Shown here one piece after another: positions 7,962 to 16,987 of a stretch of 64,000 nucleotides of DNA. The translations under genes and the position numbers were made by a program. Origin of the DNA: Lachnoclostridium sp. UBA5725 (GTDB taxonomy: Bacteria > Bacillota > Clostridia > Lachnospirales > Lachnospiraceae); the NCBI GenBank assembly GCA_002419585.1, contig DIGJ01000001.1, forward strand, positions 29,173-93,172, given 5' to 3'. The notes beneath the pieces are model-generated. The model saw only the letters and a program-made list of their open reading frames with translations, had not been told where the DNA came from and searched no databases. Numbering within the stretch: position 1 is the stretch's first letter; each line of letters starts with the position of its first letter.

Positions 7962-8615
7962 CTATAATCGCGAATACCCATACGCATTAACCAATGCATC
8001 CAACTTTTGATTGTTTTTACAGAAAGGACAATCTACGTAGTCAAATGTGGTATAATCAGGTATATCTGAAGAATGAAAAATGCTATGGACATCCATTCCA
8101 TTGATTGAGTTTACCGCACTAAAGATAGAGGCAATACCCTCAACATTGCCGCGATAGTAGTTTATACACTCTAAGCACCGGCGAATGGTCTTTCCAGTGG
8201 TAGCGGATGCCATTAGAAGAAGGATATGCTTGTTTGTTATCATTGGCTGAATGTTATCCCTAAAAATCATTTGCCCAATGGAATTATTCTCTGGGGAAAC
8301 AACATATATCGTTTCATGGGAATTCATAGAATGGATTCCTGCACGAGTTAGTTCTTCGGCAAGATAAGCGCCAATGACTTCGGTTCCGTCCATGCAGACG
8401 ATGGTATCGACGATAGTGGTGTTTACATATTTTCCCGCTAAACCCTTAGCTACTGCTAAAGCTTCACTGTGTCTTGCTTTTAGCATAGTCATATCGAGGT
8501 AGTAATTGATATGAGAGTGGTTTGTAGCAAAATGACCTGGAATTGCTTTTAAGTATAAATTTGGTACTGCTTTAGACATAATCTTAGTTGCATTCGATTC
8601 TAAACTACCTATCAT
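7962..8615 (-). CDS. orotate phosphoribosyltransferase-like protein with altered PRPP loop
   Basis: About 217 residues with a type I phosphoribosyltransferase-like fold. The region HILLLMASATTGKTI aligns with the PRPP loop, normally hydrophobic residues, two acidic residues, then TTG. Here the two acidic residues are replaced by Ala/Ser while TTGKT is kept. A C-terminal Cys pair (CPFC) lies about 20 residues from the end. I chose the ATG at 8615 because AGAAAGG sits nine bases upstream; the ATG at 8624 directly abuts that SD. Activity is doubtful without the acidic pair; a nucleotide-sensing or binding role is possible. It is convergent with dapB. Confidence 0.6.
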   Translation of the reverse strand: MIGSLESNATKIMSKAVPNLYLKAIPGHFATNHSHINYYLDMTMLKARHSEALAVAKGLAGKYVNTTIVDTIVCMDGTEVIGAYLAEELTRAGIHSMNSHETIYVVSPENNSIGQMIFRDNIQPMITNKHILLLMASATTGKTIRRCLECINYYRGNVEGIASIFSAVNSINGMDVHSIFHSSDIPDYTTFDYVDCPFCKNNQKLDALVNAYGYSRL

Positions 8616-8724
8616 AATATTCATCCTTTCTGTCTTTGAGTTCTTCAGTTCTTCGTTCTTTTGATTCTAATCTTATGATAATTCATTTTACAGGAGAATT
8701 CAAGGAATTCAAATAATATTTGTA

Positions 8725-8753
8725 TTGACGCTTCGTTTAGAACAAACTAAAAT
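8725..8753 (+). promoter_or_regulatory. promoter of mogA and the GGDEF gene
   Basis: -35 TTGACG (8725-8730), a 17-base spacer and -10 TAAAAT (8748-8753). The leader to the mogA start is about 140 bases, very AT-rich, with no structure noticed. Confidence 0.7.
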
Positions 8754-8900
8754 AATAGAATAACTCTATATTTTTTTGTGAAGTCGTAAGATGGTTAAAT
8801 TGCATTAAATAAAAATATAGATACCATATAAAAACAAGAAAAAATAATACTGAAACTAATATTAAAACAAAATTTAATAAATGAAAAGAGGAGTGGTAAT

Positions 8901-9407
8901 ATGTTTACAGTAGGAATAATTACAATGAGCGACAAAGGTTCAAAAGGAGAAAGAGAAGATAAAAGTGGTCCTATGATTTCAGCTATTATCAGTGAAAATA
9001 ACTTGTATGAGGTGATTGAAGAAATATTAATTCCGGACGATCAAAAGACAATCGAAAAAGAATTAATAAGAATGACAGATATATTAAAACTAGATTTAAT
9101 ATTAACAACTGGCGGAACAGGCTTCTCTTTAAGAGATGTAACACCTGAAGCTACCTTAGCAATTGCAGACCGCGTAGCGCCTGGCATTGCAGAAGCTATT
9201 CGAGCATATTCCATGACCATTACAAAGCGAGCAATGTTAAGCAGAGGGGTATCTGCAATTCGAAAGCAGACTCTCATAGTGAATCTTCCAGGAAGTCCCA
9301 AAGCGGTAAAAGAAAGTCTTGAATATATTATGTCGGAACTTAGCCATGGAATTGAAATATTAAAGGGAACTGCAGGAGAATGTGCTAGGGAGGAGAAAAT
9401 GCATTGA
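8901..9407 (+). CDS. mogA: MogA/MoaB-type molybdenum cofactor protein
   Basis: A 168-residue protein of the family that adenylylates molybdopterin before metal insertion. It begins FTVGIITMSDKGSKGEREDKSG and carries the signature TTGGTGFSLRDVTPEATLAI (about residues 70-89), followed by NLPGSPKAVKESL. Length matches MogA/MoaB. GAGGAG precedes the ATG. No other molybdopterin gene is in the window. The stop codon overlaps the start of a diguanylate cyclase gene, so the two are translationally coupled, an unusual pairing. Confidence 0.92.
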   Translation: MFTVGIITMSDKGSKGEREDKSGPMISAIISENNLYEVIEEILIPDDQKTIEKELIRMTDILKLDLILTTGGTGFSLRDVTPEATLAIADRVAPGIAEAIRAYSMTITKRAMLSRGVSAIRKQTLIVNLPGSPKAVKESLEYIMSELSHGIEILKGTAGECAREEKMH

Positions 9408-10474
9408 TGAAGGGAAAAAGGGGAAAGAATGCACAATTAAGTTATATTGGAATGGTAATGGTTATATTTGTGCTGATCGCTTTATTTTCAATTAATTCAA
9501 TTAATAACATCCGAGGTGCATCATATGTAATGCATTATACTGGTTTTATTGGTGGAGCTACCCAAATGGTTGTAAAAGAGGAAATGCAAGGCCATAAAAA
9601 TGATTCCTTGATACAGCTTATTGATGAAATGATTTTTATGCTTCAGACTGGAGAGGGCGATGATGAAATTGACATAACTGTTTTGGTTGACAAAAACTAT
9701 CAAGATAAGATGAAAAGAGTCCAGAATGAATGGGAAAATATAAAGACAGAAATATATAAAGTGCGTAAAGGGGCAGACGTTGACTTGCTTTATGATTATA
9801 GCGAAAATACGTATGAAGACATTAACCTTGCATCTTATGCAGCGCAAGCGTATATGGAAAACTACGTAAGCCGGATTAAGACAACGATGTATTTTATTTA
9901 TATTGTGTTCTTTTTGCTACTTGGATTGTTTTTTTATACAGTTACCAAAAATAGCAGGCTCACATCCAAAGCGGAAAGTTTGAATCGTATGGCATATTAT
10001 GATCCATACATAGGTATCGCAAATAAAGCATATTGTGAAAAAAAGATTAATAATTACCTTGAGAACTCCTATGAAGGCGATTTAACGGTTATAATATTCG
10101 ACCTAAATGATCTGAAAAAGGTGAATGATCAATATGGTCACCAAGCAGGAGATGCATTAATTCGTAACTTTGCCCTAACGCTTGATACGGTTGGCCGAGA
10201 ATATGGATTTGTTGGAAGATATGGAGGAGATGAGTTTATTGCTATTTTTGAAAATTGTGATGAATTACTAACTAAGAAATTTATGAAGAAATTTGTTCTT
10301 CTATTACAAAAAGTAAACAGCGAAGCAAAGAACCCATGGGAAAAGATTAGTTGCGCAGCTGGATATGCGGTGGGGCATAAAGGAGACAAGAAGATTCATG
10401 ATCTATTAAAAGAAGCGGATCAGCACATGTATCAGGTAAAGAACAAGATGAAAGAAAAATTAAATCAAGAATAA
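9407..10474 (+). CDS. membrane GGDEF diguanylate cyclase
   Basis: A 355-residue protein. TM1 is about residues 13-30, followed by an extracellular sensor region of about 130 residues, TM2 about 161-180, and a C-terminal GGDEF domain. The active motif is intact (GGDEF at 273-277), so synthesis of cyclic di-GMP is likely. The product-inhibition I-site is absent: RxxD five residues upstream reads REYG. The start is the ATG at 9407 overlapping the mogA stop; the strong SD AGGGAGGAG ends at 9395. A TTG at 9404 is the alternative. The sensor region has no family I recognise. A strong terminator follows. Confidence 0.9.
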   Translation: MKGKRGKNAQLSYIGMVMVIFVLIALFSINSINNIRGASYVMHYTGFIGGATQMVVKEEMQGHKNDSLIQLIDEMIFMLQTGEGDDEIDITVLVDKNYQDKMKRVQNEWENIKTEIYKVRKGADVDLLYDYSENTYEDINLASYAAQAYMENYVSRIKTTMYFIYIVFFLLLGLFFYTVTKNSRLTSKAESLNRMAYYDPYIGIANKAYCEKKINNYLENSYEGDLTVIIFDLNDLKKVNDQYGHQAGDALIRNFALTLDTVGREYGFVGRYGGDEFIAIFENCDELLTKKFMKKFVLLLQKVNSEAKNPWEKISCAAGYAVGHKGDKKIHDLLKEADQHMYQVKNKMKEKLNQE

Positions 10475-10480
10475 ATAATC

Positions 10481-10518
10481 GGGCTATTACAAAATCATAG
10501 TTGTAATAGCCCTTTTCT
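10481..10518 (+). terminator. terminator after the GGDEF gene
   Basis: A perfect 12-bp stem (10481-10492 with 10501-10512), an 8-base loop, then TTTTCTT. Confidence 0.93.
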
Positions 10519-10676
10519 TATTCATTTGTAATTTATTAACAAATCCTTAATTTTTTGTAAAGTCATCAAAAATCACACTTTGTTCACAGAATTTTCGCAA
10601 AGTCCTCGTATCATAAAAACGATGTAATTCAAACAAAGAAACTTGCATTTATATTTGCAAGTAAGGAGGGAAAAAA

Positions 10677-11720
10677 GTGATAGAGGTAAAGAATCTAGTC
10701 AAACAATATGGTGAACATAAGGCGATTGACGATTTGAGTTTTATGGTAAACAAAGGAGAAGTTGTTGGCTTTTTGGGTCCAAATGGAGCCGGAAAATCCA
10801 CGACGATGAATATTATAACAGGATATATTCCTGCTACAAAAGGTACTATACTGATTGATGGACATGACATTATGGAGGAACCATTGGTGGTAAAACGTTC
10901 CATTGGATATCTTCCAGAGATACCACCGCTCTATCCAGATATGCGAGTAAAAGAATATTTATATTTTGTTGCCGAACTAAAACGTGTTGACAAGAAAAAG
11001 AGAAATGAAATGGTGGATGAGATTATGAATATGACTGGTATAGCGCAGCGTAAAGACCAATTAATCAAGCATCTGTCAAAAGGTTACAAACAACGAGTAG
11101 GATTAGCAAGCGCTATTATGGGATATCCAGAAGTAATTATTTTGGATGAGCCGACAGTTGGACTTGATCCAATGCAAATAATTGAAATACGTGACTTGAT
11201 AAAACAGCTAAGCAAAGATCATACGGTTATTCTTAGCTCCCACATTCTTTCAGAGGTCAGTGCAGTATGTGATAAAGTAATCATAATTAACAAGGGAAAA
11301 CTGATTGTTGTTGATACGCCGGAAAATCTAATCTCAAATATGCAGACTTCACAAGCGATAACGCTCATGGTTAAAGGGGAAGAAGCTATCATTAGGAAAG
11401 CATTATTTACGATATCTGATAAAATAAAAAATATGGATATTATCGATGAAGAAAACGATAGTTTAAAAGTGAATATTACAGGAGTAGGAAATGAAGATGT
11501 AAGAGAAGCGGTATTTTACGCATTAGCGGATGCAAAGTGCCCAATCCTTGAGATGAAGGCTTCTACTATGTCGCTGGAAGATATCTTCTTAGAAGTAACA
11601 AAAGAAGACGGAATCGACAAACTACAGGAAATCAAAGAAGATAACGTAGAGATAGAAGAAGAGGTAGAAGCAGAAGAAAGTTTCGAGAAGGAGGAAAAAG
11701 ACGATGCTAGCAATCTATAA
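10677..11720 (+). CDS. ABC transporter ATPase (GldA-like)
   Basis: A 347-residue ABC ATPase. Walker A is GPNGAGKST at 34-42. The signature region LSKGYKQRVGLA is followed by Walker B VIILDEPTVGLDP. The C-terminus carries a very acidic tail of about 30 residues (EIEEEVEAEES region), unusual for this group. The start is GTG at 10677 with AAGGAGGG ending six bases upstream. It overlaps the permease gene by 17 bases. By context it powers a Gld-type exporter (ATPase, ABC-2 permease, auxiliary domain, DUF4340 protein) of unknown substrate. A short hairpin (10641-10662) lies just upstream of the SD. Confidence 0.92.
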   Translation: MIEVKNLVKQYGEHKAIDDLSFMVNKGEVVGFLGPNGAGKSTTMNIITGYIPATKGTILIDGHDIMEEPLVVKRSIGYLPEIPPLYPDMRVKEYLYFVAELKRVDKKKRNEMVDEIMNMTGIAQRKDQLIKHLSKGYKQRVGLASAIMGYPEVIILDEPTVGLDPMQIIEIRDLIKQLSKDHTVILSSHILSEVSAVCDKVIIINKGKLIVVDTPENLISNMQTSQAITLMVKGEEAIIRKALFTISDKIKNMDIIDEENDSLKVNITGVGNEDVREAVFYALADAKCPILEMKASTMSLEDIFLEVTKEDGIDKLQEIKEDNVEIEEEVEAEESFEKEEKDDASNL

Positions 11721-13947
11721 AAGAGAGTTAAAATCCTATTTTACTTCAATGATAGGGTTTGTATTTATGGGATTTTTCCTTGCAATTATGGGTATATATA
11801 CCGTTGTTTATAATTTGGTCAACGCATACAGTAATTTTGAATATGTCCTGGATTCCTTATCCTTTGTATTGATTATAATAATTCCGATCATAACGATGCG
11901 CGTCATAGCTGAAGAGAAGAAACAAAAAACAGAACAACTATTATATACGTCACCAGTTTCCGTTGAGAAGATTATTATTGGAAAATATTTAGCGGTGCTT
12001 ACCTTGTTTTTCATTCCTATGGTGATTACACTTTTTTATCCACTCATCTTATGTCAGTTTGGAACAATCAATTTTGCAACTGCTTATGGTGGAATCCTTG
12101 GATTTTCTATCATGGGAGCAACATATATTGCACTAGGTGTGTTTATATCCTCACTTACTGAAAGTCAGGTGATAGCAGCAGTAATTTCATTTTTGGTATT
12201 TTTATTAACGGATTTAATGCCTGCAATAACCAATATCCTGCCTTCAGACAAAGTTACTTGTCTTATTGTTTTATGTGTCATTGTTATAATTGTTGCATGG
12301 GTGCTTTACTTCATGATGCATAGCTATATAATGTCCATTGCATTTGCAACAGTGGGAGCCAGTGTGCTCACTGCAATTTATATGTTCAAACCTTCTTTAT
12401 ATGATGGACTTTTAAGCAAATTGTGCAACAGTGTTTCTGTTATGTCACGCTTTGATAATTTTATAGCTGGTATTTTAGATATTTCAGCAATTAACTATTA
12501 TTTAAGCTTGATTGTGTTATTCCTTTTCTTAACGATTATAATGATTAAGCAGTCGTTCACACCGAAAAGGATAAAAAGTGGAGCGTACCAAAGTGGCATT
12601 ATTGCTGCAGTAATAGCCATTGTGGTTGTAATCAATTTAATAGTTACGCAGATGAATGTTCAAATTGATTTGAGCGATGATTCCATGTATACCTTAACAA
12701 AGGAGACAAAGAATCTGGTTGCAGGCCTAGATGATGATATAACGGTTTATTATGTAGTGCAGGATGGAGCACAGACTAAAGAAATTCAAAATATAGTAAA
12801 ACAATATAATGGACTATCTGGAAAAGTCAAAGTAGTTGAAAAAGATCCAGTGCTCTATCCTAATTTCACAAATGACTATACCGATGAAGAGGTCGAAAAT
12901 GAAAGTATTATTGTGGTAAATAAGACAACTGGTATATCAAAATATGTACCATATACAAATATGTTAGTGAGTGATATCGATTATACTACATATCAAAGCA
13001 GGACGACCGCAATCGATGTAGAGGGGCAAATCACTTCTGCAATACAGTTTGTAACAAGTGACAACTTACCAAAGATGTATGTTGTAAATGGTCATGGAGA
13101 GGCTGCGATAGGCGACGTCTTGAAAACTTCCATTGAAAAAATGAACGTACAAATGGAAGACCTCCAAACATTAACAGCAACATCAATACCCGAAGATTGT
13201 AGTATTCTTGTTGTCAATGCACCTACTTCTGATTTAACAAAAGAAGAGGAAAATATGATAAAAGATTACCTTAAAAATGGTGGCAAGGCAATTTTGAATA
13301 CAGCCTATACCGATAATAAGATGACACAATTTGATGCCTTGCTTGCTTACTATGGTATTTCAAACGTGAATGGAGTTGTAATCGAGAGTACAGGAAATTA
13401 TGTTGGTAATTATCCAACTTATTTAGTACCAAAGACAGAAAGTCATGATATCACAAACTCTATTGATAATTACCTGGTTTTAGCTGTTGCACAGGGACTG
13501 GAAATTGCGAGTGATATCCGAAGTACATTAACAATTGATCCATTGATTACGACTTCCGATAATGCATATTCTAAGATTGATCTATCTTCAGATGATATTG
13601 CACAGGAAAAAGAAGATATTCAAGGTCCGTTTGTACTTGGTACCGCAATTACCGAAAGTGTTGATGATAAAGAAACCAAAATAGTAACGGTATCTACTGG
13701 ATATTTATTAGAAGAATCATTTCTATCGACCGGTCAGTTTGGAAATGAAGAGCTATTCTTAAATGCAATCAGCTGGTTAGAAGGAAGCGATAGCGGCTTA
13801 TCCATTCCAGCACGAAGTGTTAGCCAGACGTATCTAACAGTAAGCGCGTCACAGGCTATTTTCTGGGGTGCAATATTTGTAATTGTAATACCAATCATAC
13901 TTCTTGTTACCGGATTGGTAATATGGCTTAGAAGGAGGAAGAATTAA
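11704..13947 (+). CDS. fused ABC-2 permease and GldG-like auxiliary protein
   Basis: A 747-residue protein. About the first 280 residues form an ABC-2-type permease with six or more hydrophobic helices (the sequence EEKKQKTEQLLYTSPVS is typical). A further TM near 300-320 leads into a large extracytoplasmic GldG/ABC-auxiliary region (from QIDLSDDSMYTLTKET to about 710). A last TM and the basic end LRRRKN follow. In Bacteroidetes, GldF and GldG are separate chains; here they are one polypeptide. GGAGG precedes the ATG, which lies inside the ATPase gene. The substrate is unknown; the cluster is common in Clostridia outside gliding bacteria. Confidence 0.88.
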   Translation: MLAIYKRELKSYFTSMIGFVFMGFFLAIMGIYTVVYNLVNAYSNFEYVLDSLSFVLIIIIPIITMRVIAEEKKQKTEQLLYTSPVSVEKIIIGKYLAVLTLFFIPMVITLFYPLILCQFGTINFATAYGGILGFSIMGATYIALGVFISSLTESQVIAAVISFLVFLLTDLMPAITNILPSDKVTCLIVLCVIVIIVAWVLYFMMHSYIMSIAFATVGASVLTAIYMFKPSLYDGLLSKLCNSVSVMSRFDNFIAGILDISAINYYLSLIVLFLFLTIIMIKQSFTPKRIKSGAYQSGIIAAVIAIVVVINLIVTQMNVQIDLSDDSMYTLTKETKNLVAGLDDDITVYYVVQDGAQTKEIQNIVKQYNGLSGKVKVVEKDPVLYPNFTNDYTDEEVENESIIVVNKTTGISKYVPYTNMLVSDIDYTTYQSRTTAIDVEGQITSAIQFVTSDNLPKMYVVNGHGEAAIGDVLKTSIEKMNVQMEDLQTLTATSIPEDCSILVVNAPTSDLTKEEENMIKDYLKNGGKAILNTAYTDNKMTQFDALLAYYGISNVNGVVIESTGNYVGNYPTYLVPKTESHDITNSIDNYLVLAVAQGLEIASDIRSTLTIDPLITTSDNAYSKIDLSSDDIAQEKEDIQGPFVLGTAITESVDDKETKIVTVSTGYLLEESFLSTGQFGNEELFLNAISWLEGSDSGLSIPARSVSQTYLTVSASQAIFWGAIFVIVIPIILLVTGLVIWLRRRKN

Positions 13948-14483
13948 TGCGAAAAAGAAAACAAGCGATGGTATTGGTGTCCTTGATTGCTTTTATGATT
14001 GTATTAATCGTTGCTTATTTGGCAATGATTCGGGTTGCAAAAAGCAAGGAAGCAGAAGCGATCACTGATGATAGCATTGAACTTTTTACCTTAAATACAG
14101 ATACGGCAAAAAAACTAACCGTTAAAAATGAAAATGGGACGTTCGTTTTTGTGAAATCAGATGATGTTTGGACGCTGGAATCAGATCAATCCATCACACT
14201 CAATGAAACAGTAGTGTCAACAATGCTTTCCACTTTAAAAACAATCAATGCCTCTCGATCGGTCAGAGAAAATGTAGAGGACCTTAGCGAATATGGAGTT
14301 GATAAACCGAAAATCACAATATCCGTTGAGCTAGAAGATGGTGTCCGTGCAAAAATAGAATTAGGGAATGAAGTTCCAATCCAGGGCGGATATTATGGAA
14401 TGGTGGATGGAGAAAACCATGTGTATGTGATGAATGAAAGCTACTATACGAATTTTTGCTTTGAACAAAGTGAGCTTAAATAA
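13947..14483 (+). CDS. DUF4340 protein, short, possibly truncated
   Basis: A 178-residue protein. An N-terminal TM (about residues 8-28) is followed by an extracytoplasmic DUF4340-type region with DDVWTLE, EYGVDKPKITISVEL and GGYYGMVDG. The start overlaps the permease stop by one base. Partners of Gld-type exporters in this family are usually longer, often several hundred residues. This one stops soon after its first repeat unit, and what follows is a large non-coding palindrome cluster. Loss of the 3' half by insertion of the palindromes is possible; a natural short form is the alternative. Confidence 0.75.
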   Translation: MRKRKQAMVLVSLIAFMIVLIVAYLAMIRVAKSKEAEAITDDSIELFTLNTDTAKKLTVKNENGTFVFVKSDDVWTLESDQSITLNETVVSTMLSTLKTINASRSVRENVEDLSEYGVDKPKITISVELEDGVRAKIELGNEVPIQGGYYGMVDGENHVYVMNESYYTNFCFEQSELK

Positions 14484-14520
14484 AGGTACTGAAATCTTAG
14501 ATTAACGGTGCAGGACGGAC

Positions 14521-14790
14521 GCGGGGTGGATTGGGGAAGTCACGCAAGAAGCGCGGTAGAGTATGGTTTTCGAAATTCGAATGGAGCGAAGGGGCTGTCC
14601 TTAAAACCAGCCGCATAAACATTCGGTGGAACCTCTAAGCAAGGCAAAATAAGCTCTTATGGGAGCTTATTTTGCCTAGAGTTTCCACCGAATATGCTAA
14701 AATGGTTTGAAGGACAGCCCCTTCACTTCATTCGAATTAGGGAGACTATGATCACCGCGCATCTTGCTGATTTTGGGGAAGTGACCCCGC
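14521..14790 (+). repeat. long palindromic element, family B, copy 1
   Basis: An imperfect palindrome of about 270 bases. The apical stem is 15 bp perfect (14642-14656 with 14663-14677) around the loop TTATGG. The middle stem is 10 bp perfect (14622-14631 with 14683-14692). The outer arms share GAAGGGGCTGTCC and ATTCGAAT. Conserved joints are GCATAAACAT (14613-14622), AACCTCT, CTC/GAG at the loop, AGAGTTT and ATATGCTAAA. Confidence 0.85.
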
Positions 14791-14818
14791 TGTTGTTTGT
14801 GATGTTACAGTGAATAAC

Positions 14819-15038
14819 AGAAAAGGCTGAGCTCATAATCATCGTTCAATTTACACGGCTCCGAGGATGGAATTTTATATCATTTAAGCATATGAAACGT
14901 AAACTCTATGAAAAAAGGACTCCCATAAGAGTCCTTTTTTCATGTTCAGAGGTTACGTGTAATGTTTATGCGATTGATATAAAATTGCATCCTCGGAGCC
15001 GTGTAAATTGTAGAAAAACTAATTGCTCAGCCTTTTCT
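14819..15038 (-). repeat. long palindromic element, family B, copy 2
   Basis: The same skeleton on the minus strand. Perfect stems are 14 bp (14819-14832 with 15025-15038), 22 bp (14848-14869 with 14988-15009), 11 bp (14871-14881 with 14976-14986) and an apical 15 bp (14908-14922 with 14929-14943). The loop is CCATAA, the complement of TTATGG in copy 1. The apical stem with its six-base A and T tracts could act as a bidirectional terminator for the convergent genes. Confidence 0.85.
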
Positions 15039-15105
15039 AGCGTCACTCCTCAACAAAAACTCGCGTCCGTTCCTCGTTAAACCAAATTTTATTACTAATT
15101 GCGAT

Positions 15106-16500
15106 TTATAAGAACACATATTTTAGTACAAATAAAACGGCTAGGATATACATAACAATACTGATTTTCTTTTCTTTTGCTTTGCCAGTAATTAAGTTAA
15201 TAAGAACATATGAGATAACACCAAAGGAGATACCTTCGGAAATACTATAGGTAAATGGCATTGCAATAATACAGATGAATGCAGGGATAGCTTCTGACAT
15301 ATCATCAAAGTCAATATTTACGATAGAACCGATCATGTAGAATCCTACAATAATAAGACCAGGTGCAGTAGCAAATGAAGGAATTGCTAAAAAGATTGGA
15401 GATAAGAATATGGAAAGACCGAATAATACAGCGGTTACCAAAGAAGTTAATCCGGTTCTACCACCTTCAGATACTCCAGTAGCACTTTCTACATATGTCG
15501 TAACAGTAGAGGTACCAAGTAAAGAACCAATTAATGTAGCAATAGCATCTGAAAGAAGAGCACCTCTGATTCGAGGAAGTTTTCCTTCTTTGTCTAACAT
15601 ATTAGCTTTTGCAGAAACACCAATTAAAGTTCCCAAAGTATCAAACATATCTACAAATAAGAAAGCAAATACAACTACAATAAAATCAAGAGTAAAAATA
15701 CCGGAAAAGTCAACCTTGAAAGCTACATCGCCAAGAGCGGAAAGCTGGAGACCTGATGAAAAATCAGGAAGCAAGGAATAGTGCTTATTCGCGATATCAA
15801 CAACATAGAGTCCTGATAACTGACAAATAATACCAAGTATCCAAGTTGCAAGAATACCAAATAAGATACCACCTTTTACTTTCTTGATTAAAAGTACAGA
15901 TGTAATAAAAATACCAATAATTGCAAGGATAACAGCAACATTAGCTGTTTGTGTTACGCCCTCAGCATGAAATGAGTGAAACTGAACTAATGTAGCACCA
16001 TTAACTTCTACAATACCTGAATTTTGTAAACCAATAAATGCGATAAATAAACCAATACCACAACTAACTGCAAATTTTAACGTTTTTGGAATCGAATTAA
16101 AAATTGCTTCACGTACATTGGTAAGTGATAGAAGGATGAAAATAGCACCTTCTACAAAAACAGCGGCTAATGCAACCTGCCAGGTGTATCCCATTTTAAG
16201 AACTACCGTATAGGCAAAGTATGCATTTAATCCCATACCAGGAGCCATAGCAAAAGGATAGTTTGCTAAAAGAGCCATAAGTAAAGAACCAATAAATGCT
16301 GCAATAGCAGTTGCAATAAATACTCCGCTTGGATTCATTCTTGCAGATCCCTCAAGTCCAAGAATGTCATTGAAAGCGGTCATGGTGCTTGGGTTTACTG
16401 CCAAGATGTACGCCATGGTCATGAATGTTGTAACACCGGCCAATAACTCGGTTTTTACAGATGTGTTGTTCTCTTTCAGTTTGAACAATTTTTCTAACAT
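15106..16500 (-). CDS. NCS2/AzgA-type purine permease
   Basis: A 464-residue membrane protein with 12 or more hydrophobic segments. It has the AzgA-group signature NPSGVFIATAIAAFIGSLLM, then APGMGLNAYFAYTVV, plus FLFVDMFDTLGTLIGVS and the GTSTVTTYVESATGVSEGG-type motif. This group imports hypoxanthine, guanine or adenine with protons (PbuG/PbuO-like). SD GGGAGGT lies upstream of the ATG at 16500. A good sigma-A promoter is visible. No guanine or adenine riboswitch motif appears in the roughly 100-base leader, which is notable because relatives are often under purine riboswitches. It converges on the palindrome cluster. Confidence 0.93.
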   Translation of the reverse strand: MLEKLFKLKENNTSVKTELLAGVTTFMTMAYILAVNPSTMTAFNDILGLEGSARMNPSGVFIATAIAAFIGSLLMALLANYPFAMAPGMGLNAYFAYTVVLKMGYTWQVALAAVFVEGAIFILLSLTNVREAIFNSIPKTLKFAVSCGIGLFIAFIGLQNSGIVEVNGATLVQFHSFHAEGVTQTANVAVILAIIGIFITSVLLIKKVKGGILFGILATWILGIICQLSGLYVVDIANKHYSLLPDFSSGLQLSALGDVAFKVDFSGIFTLDFIVVVFAFLFVDMFDTLGTLIGVSAKANMLDKEGKLPRIRGALLSDAIATLIGSLLGTSTVTTYVESATGVSEGGRTGLTSLVTAVLFGLSIFLSPIFLAIPSFATAPGLIIVGFYMIGSIVNIDFDDMSEAIPAFICIIAMPFTYSISEGISFGVISYVLINLITGKAKEKKISIVMYILAVLFVLKYVFL

Positions 16501-16537
16501 AGTTGTTACCTCCCATTAATGTAAAATGTATATATGT

Positions 16538-16566
16538 AGTTTAACAAAGCATGGCTAAAAAGTCAA
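16538..16566 (-). promoter_or_regulatory. promoter of the purine permease gene
   Basis: On the minus strand, -35 TTGACT (16566-16561), a 17-base spacer and -10 TAAACT (16543-16538). Confidence 0.7.
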
Positions 16567-16634
16567 TTTAAACAAAAAATTTTTTGAGACAATATAAAAT
16601 TTTGGAATAATCACTAAACAAAGTTCGTCCAAAT

Positions 16635-16665
16635 AAAAAATAGAAGTGCAGTATGCACTTCTATT
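16635..16665 (-). terminator. terminator of the small minus-strand gene
   Basis: AATAGAAGTGCA (16639-16650) and TGCACTTCTATT (16654-16665) form a 12-bp stem. On the minus strand it is followed by a T tract (plus-strand A tract at 16635-16640). Confidence 0.85.
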
Positions 16666-16677
16666 TCGTAGTTCACA

Positions 16678-16863
16678 TCAAATTTTTCCAAGTATTTCCT
16701 CTAGATTATACCTTTTTATTACGTAGTTCAAAGTATCGTCTGGATCAATGGCTATCTTCTCAATGTTTGCCATATGAACTTCTTTGAGTTTTTCATAGCA
16801 ATCATTGGTGTAAAAATGTCTTTTCACAGCATCCATCGAAAAATCCATAGCATCCATACTCAT
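16678..16863 (-). CDS. small protein of unknown function
   Basis: 61 residues, acidic N-terminal half, no TM and no cysteine pattern beyond one Cys. The SD GGAGG lies 10 bases before the ATG at 16863 on the minus strand, and a strong terminator follows, so a real gene is likely. I do not recognise the family. It is divergent from the SpoIID-domain gene and may share its control region. Confidence 0.6.
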   Translation of the reverse strand: MSMDAMDFSMDAVKRHFYTNDCYEKLKEVHMANIEKIAIDPDDTLNYVIKRYNLEEILGKI

Positions 16864-16987
16864 GTTGGTTGGTCCTCCATTCGAAATATGTCAAAATTAT
16901 GTATATATCCAAAATTAGCTACAAGGAGTACTATAACATAAGGGTCAATTTTTGACAAGAAAAAAGTTTTTGTGCGATTAGATAAAG

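Larger units (their letters stand above)
14502..15080. repeat. nested inverted-repeat cluster enclosing two family B palindromes
   Basis: The ends are imperfect inverted repeats: TTAACG plus AGGACGGACGCGG (14502-14524) face CGCGTCCGTTCCTCGTTAA (15062-15080). Inside lie two family B elements in opposite orientation. The block fills the gap between the short DUF4340 gene and the convergent purine permease and has no credible gene; a 62-codon frame near 14892-15080 is a by-product. Confidence 0.7.

Noticed and set aside
14892..15080. 62-codon open frame in the family B cluster
   Set aside because: It lies within a perfect inverted repeat, has no SD and encodes palindrome sequence only.
16515..16620. 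purine riboswitch before the purine permease
   Set aside because: The short leader shows a promoter but none of the conserved purine-aptamer loops.
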